Positions 27,028 to 34,671 of a DNA stretch of 64,000 bases are shown here, piece by piece. Position 1 is the first letter of the stretch, and the number at the start of each line of letters is the position of its first letter. Under the pieces are notes generated by a model that was given only the letters and a program-made list of their open reading frames with translations, made no database searches and was not told the DNA's origin. Position numbers and translations under genes: made by a program. Origin of the DNA: Metabacillus flavus (GTDB lineage: Bacteria; Bacillota; Bacilli; Bacillales; Bacillaceae). The stretch covers positions 3,782,001 through 3,846,000 of the forward strand of contig NZ_JAGVRK010000001.1 in NCBI RefSeq assembly GCF_018283675.1, written 5' to 3'.

Positions 27028-27458
27028 ATGGCTGTTGTTCCTTACAACGTCAAAGAACTGAAGATCTTGCAAGACTGATGAGGGCGGAAGGTGAAGGAGA
27101 CGGCCCGACAGGCATGCTTCTGGTCGGAAACGCGGGGGTAAACCGGGTCAGAGCTGACTGTCTGGATTTCAAAAAAATTTCATCAATTGAAAGAATGATA
27201 TTTCAGCGTCCAGGCGGGTTTGAAGCGACTCAGAGAGGCTACTTTTATCAAAGAGCACGTTCCAGTGAAATCGATCTTGCCAAAAAGGTCATTGCCGGCA
27301 ACCGATACCGTCCAGGGGAATACTCCCTCTGGTTTTTCAGGCCAGGCGGTAACTGCCCTGGCACCTGGTACAATCAGGCAAACTCCGGATGCTACAAATC
27401 ACACTGCTTTTACAACCCGAGCCAGCCAGCCTGTGCCTCCGTTTATTCGACGCGCTAA
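27028..27458 (+). pseudogene. cwlJ: cwlJ, spore cortex-lytic hydrolase, single-base frameshift near the N-terminus
   Basis: The GGGGTGGAGGC ribosome site and ATG at 27028 open a frame MAVVPYNVKELKILQD that stops at 27076-27078. The rest of CwlJ is in the next frame (EDLARLMRAEGEG, GMLLVGNAGVNRVRA, GYFYQRARSSE, SLWFFRPGGNCPGTWYNQ, KSHCFYNPSQPACASVYSTR). One missing base near 27058-27062 (CTGAAGAT where CTGGAAGAT would restore KELEDLARLMRAEGEG) explains it. With that base the protein would be about 143 aa, the normal size of this SleB/CwlJ family (Hydrolase_2) cell-wall hydrolase used in germination. Either real inactivation or a sequencing error is possible. An internal ATG at 27078 would lack the first 17 residues and a ribosome site. 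Confidence 0.85.
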
Positions 27459-27490
27459 GATTATGAGAATGAGTGAAAAGGGGGATTTAT

Positions 27491-28119
27491 ATGTTATTCA
27501 ATAAAAAGCAAGGGAACGGCGGACAGCAGCAGCAGGACGCCTACCCGTATCCGGCATACGGCTACGAGGCCGGATACGATGGTTCCTATGATTACCGGGC
27601 TTATCATCCGTTTGCGATGCAGGGACAGCAGGGGCAAGGGCAAATGCAGCAAGGACAGGGACAGCCCGGAATGGGCGGTATGCAAGGACAGGGACAGCCC
27701 GGAATGGGACAGCCGGGAATGGGCGGTATGCAAGGACAGCAGCAGGGGCAAGGCGGTATGGGGGCATGCAGGGCCAGCAAGGACAGGGACTTCAGGTTCC
27801 GCCTATGCAGTCCCAGCCTTCCCCCTCTCAAAGCATACCCGGCATGCTTCCGCTTGAAGAATCCTATATCGAAAACATCCTGCGGCTGAATCGCGGAAAA
27901 ACAGCCACTGTTTATATGACGTTCGAAAACAACAAAGAATGGAACGCCATGATTTTCAAAGGAACCATCGAAGCGGCGGGCCGCGATCACATTATTTTGA
28001 GTGATCCGCAGACTGGCAGACGGTTCCTGCTGCTGATGGTGTACCTGGATTACATTACGTTTGATGAAGAGATTAATTATGAATATCCGTTTGGAATGAC
28101 AGCTTCTTCGCCGCGATAA
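27491..28119 (+). pseudogene. gerQ: gerQ, spore coat germination protein, single-base frameshift in a G run
   Basis: Starts MLFNKKQGNGGQQQQDAYPY behind AAAGGGGGATT. Tyr-rich and then Gln/Gly/Met-rich repeats (QGQGQPGMGGMQ type) follow. At 27760-27764 a run of five G shifts the frame; six would join it to the conserved C-terminal domain (LPLEESYIENILRLNRGKTA, VYMTFENNKEWNAMIFKGTI, FLLLMVYLDYITFDEEI) that ends at 28119. GerQ (YwdL) is cross-linked into the coat by transglutaminase and holds CwlJ in place. It directly follows cwlJ (33 bp). Without the correction, only the low-complexity N-terminus would be made. Confidence 0.87.
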
Positions 28120-28170
28120 TGGGTGAGTAGTTGGATTGGCACTGTAACGTTAACGGTGCGCGCGCGGGTA

Positions 28171-28295
28171 GCACTGACCCTCAACGCTTCACCGCAAGCG
28201 GGGTCAAAGGCAGCTCCTTGCGACCCTTTGAGAGAGTAAGGCGGAGACAGGATGGGGACGGAGCTTTAGTCCTTTATTAGAGCGGGGGTCAGTGC
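28171..28295 (-). repeat. 125-bp inverted-end element, copy 4a (reverse orientation)
   Basis: Same element as at 9.8 kb, but inverted: the complement of the body (CTTCACCGCA, GGGGACGGAGCTTTAGTCC, TTTATTAGAGCGG) is on the plus strand. Ends GCACTGACCCTC and GGGGGTCAGTGC. 125 bp. Confidence 0.85.
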
Positions 28296-28298
28296 ACT

Positions 28299-28423
28299 GC
28301 ACTGACCCTCAACGCTTCACCGCAAAAGGGGCCAAAGACAGCTCCTGACAAACCTTTGGGAGAGTAAGGCTTAGACAGAATGGGGACGGAGCTTTAGTCC
28401 TTTATCAGAGCGGGGGTCAGTGC
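28299..28423 (-). repeat. 125-bp inverted-end element, copy 4b (reverse orientation)
   Basis: Second member of the dimer, 125 bp, starting 128 bp after copy 4a; body nearly identical to 4a. Confidence 0.85.
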
Positions 28424-28460
28424 ACTCGCCGATCGCACAAAATGCAGATTTCAAACCTCA

Positions 28461-28492
28461 AAAAAGGGCGGTGCCAAATGCACCGCCCTTTC
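28461..28492 (-). terminator. ywdK terminator
   Basis: Stem AAAGGGCGGTG/CACCGCCCTTT with a CCAAATG-type loop, directly after the ywdK stop on the minus strand, with TTTTTTGAGG following. Confidence 0.8.
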
Positions 28493-28497
28493 CCTAT

Positions 28498-28869
28498 TCA
28501 CAGAAATTTAAATGCAGCAACCACGATCATGACCCATGAGGCAAGGAAGCATAGTCCCCCAAGCGGTGTAATCGCGCCAAGTACGCTGATTTGGGTAACA
28601 GCCAGCACATAAAGGCTTCCGGAAAAAAGAATGATTCCTGCGAACATGATCCAGCCTGCCCAAGTGACCAGTCCAGCCTGAGATATTTTGTCTGCAAGAA
28701 ACGCAGCAACGAACAGGCCTCCTGCATGGAACATCTGATATGTGACCGCTTTTTCCCAGATGGCGATGTATTTCTCAGGGATTTTCCCTTCCAATCCGTG
28801 CGCTCCAAAAGCACCGAGCGCTACAGCTAAAAAGGCGTTAACTGCGGCAAGGATAATAAACAGCTTCAT
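28498..28869 (-). CDS. ywdK: DUF423 membrane protein YwdK
   Basis: 123-aa protein with four hydrophobic helices and the DUF423 signature FLAVALGAFGAHGLEGK near the N-terminus, then MFHAGGLFVAAFL and LGAITPLGGLCFLASW. It is the family member found next to ywdJ in B. subtilis. The function is unknown. It is 93 bp from ywdJ and probably in one transcript with it. Confidence 0.9.
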   Translation of the reverse strand: MKLFIILAAVNAFLAVALGAFGAHGLEGKIPEKYIAIWEKAVTYQMFHAGGLFVAAFLADKISQAGLVTWAGWIMFAGIILFSGSLYVLAVTQISVLGAITPLGGLCFLASWVMIVVAAFKFL

Positions 28870-28962
28870 TTCGACCAGCTCCTGTTATGAAATCGTCTCT
28901 TTTCATCTTACCCCACGGGTACCAACTTTCCAACTGCCGCTCTATTGAACGTTTTGTGACGG

Positions 28963-30252
28963 TTACGTCTTCTTTCCAAACCTCATTGTCAGCTGATCGA
29001 CGATAATCGCGATGTTGGTTCCTAAAATCAGGCCATTGTTGAATATGGAAATCAATACCGGCGGGAATCCTTCAAATGCATCAGGCGGAACATACATCGC
29101 TCCGGTTCCTGTCAGCAAAGCAATCCCCATCGTATAGAGCATTCGATCTTTATTTGTCGTTTCATTCAGCTGCCTGAGAGCCATTCCTATCATTCCGGAG
29201 AATACGACAAACTGGACAGCAAAGCCTACCGGTGCAGGAAGGGCAGCAAACAGGTTTAATACGAGCGGAATCATACTCATAGCGATGACGAGCAGGTTGG
29301 CTATAATAAACGGAAGCCGGGCGCCATTTCCGGTTGTCGTGATGAATCCAGCGGCTCCGGAGATCGGGACAGGCCCAACCGCTCCCGTCAGGCCGCTGAT
29401 TCCGTGGCTGATTCCGGCAAAAATACCGGCTCTTCTTCCGCGTCCATGCTCATCTTTTTCATCCTTGTTTAATGCTTTCACTGCCTGCTCGGCTACTTTA
29501 ATGCTCGCCAGCATATTGGCAATCAGCAGCAGGGTAATAAAAAAGGCGGTGACAATCATGCCTGCATTGAAAACAGGCGCCCCAAATGGAAACAGGACGG
29601 GAAGGGAGAACCAATCAGAAGTCCCTTTAACCGGCTTGGCTAAGCCGAGCAAAGCAAAAACTCCCCATCCGGCGACCAGACCGATCAAGATGGAATATTG
29701 CTTGAAAAATTGCCGCTTCATCCGGCTCAGGAAAAATGTGAAAAGCAGGATTGCCGCTGCGGCCGCGAATACGGCCGGATCCACCTTTGAGCCTCTGTAG
29801 CCTACTCCCATGATACCTTTCACAATGGAGCCGCTCAGCTGGAAAACAAGGAGGAGCAAATACGTCCCTGTGACAAGCGGAGTAAACAGCTTGGCTAATT
29901 TATCAACAAGTCCGAAGAGAGCGAACAGCAGGAAAAAACCGCCGCTCATCAAAAGGGCGCCCTGCAGGTTCTGCAGCGTATCTATGTAGCTCGCAAACAG
30001 GGTGCTGCTAAGTCCTGCATAAATGGAATACACGCCCCACCATAGTCCAGCCGGCCCTTCATTAATTGGCAGTCTGTGCCCAAAAAGCACCTGCATCAAC
30101 CCTGCAAGACCAAGCACAAATAACGTGCTTTGAATCAGGATAGCCGTTTGGCTTCCATCAAGCTGATAAAGCTGGCCGATCGCAATCGGCACTACAATCG
30201 TAGAAGCAATGATAAAGAACACCCATTGAAGGGCCGATAATAGCAATTTCAT
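28963..30252 (-). CDS. ywdJ: uracil/xanthine permease family protein YwdJ
   Basis: 429-aa polytopic protein (about 12-14 helices) of the nucleobase:cation symporter-2 group, like B. subtilis YwdJ. The conserved middle segment GISHGISGLTGAVGPVPISGAAGFITTTGNG resembles the QNxGxxxxTG motif region of NCS2 carriers. The substrate is not known. It lies next to ung, which suggests a uracil link (inference). A terminator-like hairpin separates it from ywdI. Confidence 0.85.
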   Translation of the reverse strand: MKLLLSALQWVFFIIASTIVVPIAIGQLYQLDGSQTAILIQSTLFVLGLAGLMQVLFGHRLPINEGPAGLWWGVYSIYAGLSSTLFASYIDTLQNLQGALLMSGGFFLLFALFGLVDKLAKLFTPLVTGTYLLLLVFQLSGSIVKGIMGVGYRGSKVDPAVFAAAAAILLFTFFLSRMKRQFFKQYSILIGLVAGWGVFALLGLAKPVKGTSDWFSLPVLFPFGAPVFNAGMIVTAFFITLLLIANMLASIKVAEQAVKALNKDEKDEHGRGRRAGIFAGISHGISGLTGAVGPVPISGAAGFITTTGNGARLPFIIANLLVIAMSMIPLVLNLFAALPAPVGFAVQFVVFSGMIGMALRQLNETTNKDRMLYTMGIALLTGTGAMYVPPDAFEGFPPVLISIFNNGLILGTNIAIIVDQLTMRFGKKT

Positions 30253-30270
30253 AACTTGGATTCCTCCATT

Positions 30271-30293
30271 AAAAAAAGCCGAAAAAACGGCTT
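30271..30293 (-). terminator. terminator-like hairpin between ywdI and ywdJ
   Basis: Minus-strand stem AAGCCG/CGGCTT with a TTTTTT loop and TTTTTTT tail, just after the ywdI stop and 20 bp before the ywdJ start. It probably reduces read-through from ywdI. Confidence 0.65.
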
Positions 30294-30294
30294 A

Positions 30295-30600
30295 TTAAAA
30301 ATCAAACAGGGATGAGCCATTGGCTCCTTCATCTTTTAAACGTTCACCGGTACCAAGAGACTTTTGAGAAGGAGGCTTGGATATTCCCATCATTTTCTGA
30401 AGCTCATATTCGCTGACTCCGCTCTCTGATACGGTCTTCGGCTTCTCGGGATAGCGTGCCGGTTCCTGATCCAGGACGACATCGCAAAGGCTTTTAATCA
30501 CGAGAAGCTTTTCACGGATGGCTTGATCGGAATCGGATATTCTCGCTTCTCGAAGCTCGGTTTCCATTTTGTTCAGAAGCTGGTGTATTGAAATGTCCAT
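30295..30600 (-). CDS. ywdI: YwdI family small protein
   Basis: 101-aa hydrophilic protein MDISIHQLLNKMETELREAR of the YwdI family. The N-terminal half is helical and the rest is charged and probably disordered. Function unknown. It keeps the ywdJ-ywdI-ung order of B. subtilis, but here 0.9 kb carrying a stress gene separates it from ung. Confidence 0.82.
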   Translation of the reverse strand: MDISIHQLLNKMETELREARISDSDQAIREKLLVIKSLCDVVLDQEPARYPEKPKTVSESGVSEYELQKMMGISKPPSQKSLGTGERLKDEGANGSSLFDF

Positions 30601-31084
30601 TTCGACCCTCCTTCTCTTTATATGCGTTCTTTTATTTTACCATTAAAAACTTAACGATGCAGAGGTGCGCGGAATCAATGAAAAACCAGCCTCGCAATCG
30701 GAAGCTGGTTTAGAAGTTAAATTAAGTAGCCGCTTTTGCCGTAACTCATTATAAGAAAGTTTTAAACCACCACTTCTCCAAGTGGGTGTTCGCAGAAACG
30801 CTAAATGACGTCCTCCTTGTCATATAGACGAAGGCTTGCCATTTTCGCTTCAATGTAAAACTCCCTATTACAGCTTAAAGGTTAAAACTTTATTATCATT
30901 ACGAACAATGCAGCTAGTTACCATATAGTACATCATTCTTTTCATTAACACAAGCGGTTTGATCTACCAGCCAAACATCATTAAAATAAATAGTCCAAAA
31001 GAACCAAAAGGCTATTCAAAGGTTTTAATTATCCTTATTCGTGCTAAATGAATAGTGGACAACAAAACCAGGAGGCGACAAGAA
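30601..31084. other. intergenic region with hairpins, no gene seen
   Basis: 484 bp without a supported gene. It holds the ywdI start region, a hairpin at about 30683-30711 (AAACCAGC/GCTGGTTT) and a second at about 30765-30790, where CACTTCTCCAAGTG forms the tip. The stretch 30713-30900 is not AT-rich spacer in character and may be a remnant of a mobile element, but no ends or coding remains could be matched. The last 60 bp serve the downstream stress gene. Confidence 0.5.
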
Positions 31085-31432
31085 ATGAAACCAGTAGTTA
31101 GAGAATATACAAATGATGAAACATTGAAAAATGATGTTTTGGAATTAAAAGCACAAGGTGTAAATCCGAAAGATTTATACGTACTTTCTCATGATGATGA
31201 GCGTACAAACCGTGTAGCAGGCAATGCCGATGCCAACACAATCGGACTTTCAGAAATGGGTCTTGGCACCGCAGTAGGCAACATGTTCAGCAAAAAAGGC
31301 GACGAGCTTCGCGCAAAACTTCAAGAAGTAGGCTTCTCTGAAGCAGAAGCTGAGGCTTATGAAGAAAAATTAGATCAAGGGAAAATCCTTTTGATTGTAA
31401 CCGATCATGAGCGGGCAAAATCCCTGGTATAA
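31085..31432 (+). CDS. general stress protein of the YflT (GSP17M) family
   Basis: 115-aa protein beginning MKPVVREYTNDETLKNDVLEL. It has the family pattern of a ferredoxin-like beta-alpha start, YVLSHDDERTNRV and a C-terminal EEKLDQGKILLIVTD. The family is under sigma-B in B. subtilis. The start at 31085 is chosen because AGGAGG lies 9 bp before it; an upstream in-frame ATG at 31055 has none. A second gene of the same family is at 33138. The biochemical role is unknown. Confidence 0.87.
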   Translation: MKPVVREYTNDETLKNDVLELKAQGVNPKDLYVLSHDDERTNRVAGNADANTIGLSEMGLGTAVGNMFSKKGDELRAKLQEVGFSEAEAEAYEEKLDQGKILLIVTDHERAKSLV

Positions 31433-31441
31433 GTAATGCAG

Positions 31442-31471
31442 AAAAGGCTGGCGCAATGCCAGCCTTTTTTT
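31442..31471 (+). terminator. terminator of the first YflT-like gene
   Basis: Stem AAAAGGCTGGC/GCCAGCCTTTT with a 5-nt loop (GCAAT region) and a T run; it probably serves ung on the other strand as well. Confidence 0.85.
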
Positions 31472-31484
31472 ATGTCTTAAAACT

Positions 31485-32159
31485 CTATTTTTCTATACAC
31501 CAGTCGATTTCCCTCAATCCTTTTTCCCTTAAAAATGCATTGGTTCTTGAAAATGGCCTGCTGCCGAAGAACCCGCGGTTTGCTGAAAACGGACTAGGAT
31601 GGGGAGATTCAATGACCGTATGCTTCGTGAGATCAATAAGCTCTTTTTTTGCCTGCGCATGTTTTCCCCAAAGGATAAAAACGACAGGCTCTTCTTTATT
31701 GTTTAAACTCCGGATGACTTCATCCGTAAACCGCTCCCATCCGAGACCCTTATGGGAGTTCGCTTCCCCTTTTCGAACTGATAATACCGTATTTAATAAC
31801 AGAACACCTTCTTCGGCCCATTTGATGAGGGAACCGTGATCAGGTTCTGTACAGCCAAGATCTTCCGCCAATTCTTTATAAATATTTTTCAGGGAGGGCG
31901 GTTTTCGGACACCTTCCTTTACCGAAAAGCTTAATCCGTGGGCCTGTCCCGGTCCATGATACGGATCCTGGCCAATGATGACGGCCCTTACGCTGCTGAA
32001 CGGCGTCAGATGCAGGGCGTTGAAAAGCTCATAAGGATCCGGATAAACCGTTCCATTTTCGTATTCCTGCTTGAGCTTTTCCCTAAGTGAATGGTAGTAT
32101 TCTGCTGAAAACACATCTTCTAATTCATTCCACCAGTCATTCTCTATGAGCTGCTTCAT
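31485..32159 (-). CDS. ung: uracil-DNA glycosylase
   Basis: 224-aa family 1 UDG that removes uracil from DNA. The water-activating Asp65 is in IIGQDPYHGPGQAHGLSFS and the leucine/histidine loop in ESPHPSPFSANRGFFGS. The start at 32159 (MKQLIENDWW) follows GGGGTGATT; upstream in-frame codons reach into ywdF and are ignored. It is 17 bp downstream of ywdF, so the two form an operon, as in B. subtilis. Confidence 0.96.
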   Translation of the reverse strand: MKQLIENDWWNELEDVFSAEYYHSLREKLKQEYENGTVYPDPYELFNALHLTPFSSVRAVIIGQDPYHGPGQAHGLSFSVKEGVRKPPSLKNIYKELAEDLGCTEPDHGSLIKWAEEGVLLLNTVLSVRKGEANSHKGLGWERFTDEVIRSLNNKEEPVVFILWGKHAQAKKELIDLTKHTVIESPHPSPFSANRGFFGSRPFSRTNAFLREKGLREIDWCIEK

Positions 32160-32176
32160 GTAATCACCCCGACTTG

Positions 32177-32998
32177 CTATTTGGCTAATGAATTCTCCTG
32201 GGCGAGCCTGGAGACGATTGGCATACCGTCCCAAATAATCTCGCTCGAGGATTCAAGGCTCTTGATTTCCGGTTCTTCAAGAAGAGTAGAAAAGTTCTTA
32301 ACCTCAAGCTCTCCCAGATCGTGCTTGTCTGCAAAGATATTTAAAAATCCTTCTCTTACTGAGTTCAGCTGGGCGGATTGATTGTCTCCCTCTCCATCAA
32401 AGGAATAAATGACCCCCGCAACAGGAACGCGTTTTACGATATGTTTCTTCATGACTCTGAGAATGAAGTCCCAATCCCAATAGTTATGGACATCCAAATC
32501 AAAATAGCCAATTTCCTCATGCAGCTTCCTTTTATATAGACTTCCGGACGGTACGTAAGTAGAGAACCTCTTCATATTCTGCGGATCATACTGATAGGCA
32601 AACAGTCTCCTCTCCTGAGGGAACCGGATAAACCGCTGCCATTTAAACCGGACAATTTCAGCGTCTGAATACACGAGGTCGGCCTTATCCAGCGAGCGGG
32701 ACATTCTCTCCAGATGGGAAGGCATCAGCAGATCATCGTCATCGCACAGCATAATGGCGTCTCCTGTCGCCTGCCTCACGCCCAGATTTCTTGCTGTAAC
32801 GTGTCCTCCATTTTCCGTCAGATGCTGAATTTGAATGGGAAGTTCAGGATACATTTCCTGCAGCCTGTCCACTCGTTCACCTGCATCGTTCACAATAATA
32901 ATTTCGTGCGGCTTCAGAGTCTGCCGCAATAGGCATTCCATTAACTCGGCAAGTGCCCATAAACGGTTATAGGTGGTCACAACGACAGAAATTTTCAT
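32177..32998 (-). CDS. ywdF: family 2 glycosyltransferase YwdF
   Basis: 273-aa GT-A fold glycosyltransferase: MKISVVVTTYNRLWALAELM at the N-terminus, IIIVNDAGERVDRL and the metal/nucleotide-sugar motif MLCDDDDLLMPSHLERM. No membrane anchor is seen. Donor and acceptor are unknown. It precedes ung by 17 bp. Confidence 0.87.
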   Translation of the reverse strand: MKISVVVTTYNRLWALAELMECLLRQTLKPHEIIIVNDAGERVDRLQEMYPELPIQIQHLTENGGHVTARNLGVRQATGDAIMLCDDDDLLMPSHLERMSRSLDKADLVYSDAEIVRFKWQRFIRFPQERRLFAYQYDPQNMKRFSTYVPSGSLYKRKLHEEIGYFDLDVHNYWDWDFILRVMKKHIVKRVPVAGVIYSFDGEGDNQSAQLNSVREGFLNIFADKHDLGELEVKNFSTLLEEPEIKSLESSSEIIWDGMPIVSRLAQENSLAK

Positions 32999-33075
32999 TT
33001 AGAGATCCCTCACTTACGTTTCTTATGTTTTCATTAAATCATATATTGCGCTTGATATCACCTTTCAGCCGGTTA

Positions 33076-33101
33076 GTTTTTGCAGCTGATGAATAGGGTA
33101 A
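33076..33101 (+). promoter_or_regulatory. candidate sigma-B promoter of the second YflT-like gene
   Basis: GTTTTT (33076-33081), 14 bp, GGGTAA (33096-33101), near the sigma-B pattern GTTTAA-N13-15-GGGWAW. It lies 37 bp before the start codon of a gene whose family is sigma-B controlled. Confidence 0.5.
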
Positions 33102-33137
33102 AGGTTGATATCACACAGTCTTGAGGAGGAAATAAGC

Positions 33138-33458
33138 ATGAAATTATTTGTTGTGGAAAACGGTGTTCAGGCCACTGAGAAAGTGAAGGACTTGGAAGAA
33201 CAAGGCATCAGCAAAAATTCCATTTTTTTATTCGCTCAGGATGAAGAGCGGTCGAAGCACCTGACAGAAAACACAGATACGAGCAAAATGAACACACTCG
33301 ATAAAGGGCTTTTTAATACAATGGCGAACGCATTCCGTTCAAGAACAGAGGAATTAACATCCAAGATGGCTGCGCTTGGTGTCAGCCAGAATGAATCCTT
33401 AAAATACGAGGAAGAGCTTTCAAACGGACGAATCGTGATCCTGGCGAAGGAAAAATAA
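33138..33458 (+). CDS. general stress protein, YflT-like (second copy)
   Basis: 106-aa protein MKLFVVENGVQATEKVKDLE with FLFAQDEERSKHLTE and a terminal LSNGRIVILAKEK. It shares the layout and the DEER(S/T) segment of the protein at 31085 and is a diverged paralogue. The ATG at 33138 follows GAGGAGG; an earlier in-frame ATG has no ribosome site. A terminator-like hairpin follows, and the next gene converges on it. Confidence 0.85.
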   Translation: MKLFVVENGVQATEKVKDLEEQGISKNSIFLFAQDEERSKHLTENTDTSKMNTLDKGLFNTMANAFRSRTEELTSKMAALGVSQNESLKYEEELSNGRIVILAKEK

Positions 33459-33498
33459 TATCAGGATTAATTTTATTGCCATTTTTTGCACATAAAAG

Positions 33499-33527
33499 AA
33501 GACTAACCCTTTGCCGGGTTAGTCTTT
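33499..33527. terminator. terminator between YflT-like and YwzA-like genes
   Basis: Stem AAGACTAACCC/GGGTTAGTCTT with loop TTTGCC and TTTC on the right; A-rich on the left, so it can serve both convergent genes. Confidence 0.75.
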
Positions 33528-33562
33528 CAATTAGTAAGTTTTGCTATACAGGATACTGATTA

Positions 33563-33832
33563 TTAATGATTGTGCGCTCTTCTTGAACCGCCCATCTTTC
33601 TCATAACGAGCTGTACGATAAATACAACGATGGCTGCACCGATAATGGCAGGAATGATTGCAAATCCTGCAATATCAGGACCCCATGTTCCAAATAGACC
33701 GTGACCTAACCAAGCGCCTGCAAAACCTGCGATGATCGAACCGATAATTCCTCCAGGCATAGAGCCTTTCACTAGAAGGTCTCCGATCCACCCGATTACT
33801 AATGCTACAATGATTGATACGATAAAGTTCAT
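33563..33832 (-). CDS. GlsB/YeaQ/YmgE-family stress membrane protein (YwzA-like)
   Basis: 89-aa protein with three hydrophobic helices and a Gly-rich core (LVKGSMPGGIIGSIIAGFAG) typical of the UPF0410/transglycosylase-associated family. Its end is basic and His-rich (RKMGGSRRAHNH). The B. subtilis homologue YwzA is a sigma-B protein. A second, closely related gene follows at 34278. A weak sigma-B-like motif lies upstream. Confidence 0.87.
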   Translation of the reverse strand: MNFIVSIIVALVIGWIGDLLVKGSMPGGIIGSIIAGFAGAWLGHGLFGTWGPDIAGFAIIPAIIGAAIVVFIVQLVMRKMGGSRRAHNH

Positions 33833-33867
33833 AAGATTGACACTCCTTTAGGTTTTATTACTCTATA

Positions 33868-33894
33868 GATTCCTCTTAAATACTACTTTAAAAC
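33868..33894 (-). promoter_or_regulatory. weak candidate sigma-B promoter of the first YwzA-like gene
   Basis: Minus-strand GTTTTA (33889-33894), 15 bp, GGAATC (33868-33873). The -10 differs from GGGWAW at two positions, so this is only suggestive, supported by the family's known control. Confidence 0.3.
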
Positions 33895-34221
33895 CTATTA
33901 AACCTTGAATTTCGCATAAATGGTTCTAAATACCTCATTCAGATTCCTTATATTACCTTTAAGTAGTTTGAAAGATTCAAAAATGGACTTGCCTGTCCCA
34001 CTGCCCCCGCAGGAGTCTCATGCCTTCCTCTCCAATCAACAGGTGTTAAAAAATCAGCATAATGCTATAACATAGCTATTAATAAAAAGAACAATTGTAA
34101 AGTCCGCTTTTTTTCATACCGGGGAAGAGTTTATAGAAAAGGATGATGTAACTGGGGGGCATTGAAGAATCCGACTCACTAAATTCATTTCCTTTTTAGA
34201 AAGGCTTCATCATTAAATTCA

Positions 34222-34257
34222 TAAAAAAAGACCAACCCTCTGACGGATCAGTCTTTC
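34222..34257 (-). terminator. terminator of the second YwzA-like gene
   Basis: Minus-strand imperfect stem AAAGACTGATCC/GGGTTGGTCTTT followed by a T run, close to the stop codon. Confidence 0.65.
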
Positions 34258-34277
34258 AGCTCGCATATTCAGCTTGT

Positions 34278-34535
34278 TTACAATGGCCTTCTTCTGGTCG
34301 CTTTGAAGATTAAACCTGTAAGAAATACGACGATGGCGGCACCGATGATTGCCGGAATAATGTAAAATCCTGCAATTTCAGGGCCCCATGCTCCAAGCAG
34401 TGCACTTCCGAGCCATGCACCCGCGAAGCCGGCAATGATTGAACCGATGATGCCGCCGGGCATGGTGTTTTTAACAAGCAAGTCACCAATCCAGCCAATT
34501 ACTAATGCCACTAATATAGATACGATGAGGTTCAT
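34278..34535 (-). CDS. GlsB/YeaQ/YmgE-family stress membrane protein (second copy)
   Basis: 85-aa protein that matches the 33563-33832 product over most of its length (MNLIVSILVALVIGWIGDLL, GGIIGSIIAGFAGAWLG). It has three helices and ends in an arginine-rich tail (ATRRRPL). The two genes stand in tandem and look like a duplication. A GGAGGTG ribosome site precedes the ATG. Confidence 0.87.
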   Translation of the reverse strand: MNLIVSILVALVIGWIGDLLVKNTMPGGIIGSIIAGFAGAWLGSALLGAWGPEIAGFYIIPAIIGAAIVVFLTGLIFKATRRRPL

Positions 34536-34634
34536 AATTTTTTCACACCTCCAGATTTTCGTACTCTTTATTCATACTCTTCATAATCCTTGTTTATTCG
34601 ATTTATATAATAAACAGGCTATACTGCTCATACC

Positions 34635-34664
34635 AAAAAAAAACCGCTTCTCTGCAGAAGCGGC
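34635..34664 (-). terminator. terminator after the beta-galactosidase operon
   Basis: Stem CCGCTTC/GAAGCGG with a TCTGCA loop and a T run (A run on the plus strand), just after the GH42 stop codon. Confidence 0.8.
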
Positions 34665-34671
34665 AATTCTC

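Larger units (their letters stand above)
33833..34277. other. intergenic region with a decayed MITE fragment
   Basis: 445 bp between two YwzA-like genes, with no supported gene. Bases about 33990-34078 match the right part of the MITE at 52281-52463 (CCCGCAGGAGTCTC and CAATCAACAGGTGTTAAAA), with a decayed end. The remaining sequence holds the upstream gene's promoter region and the terminator at 34222-34257. Confidence 0.65.
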
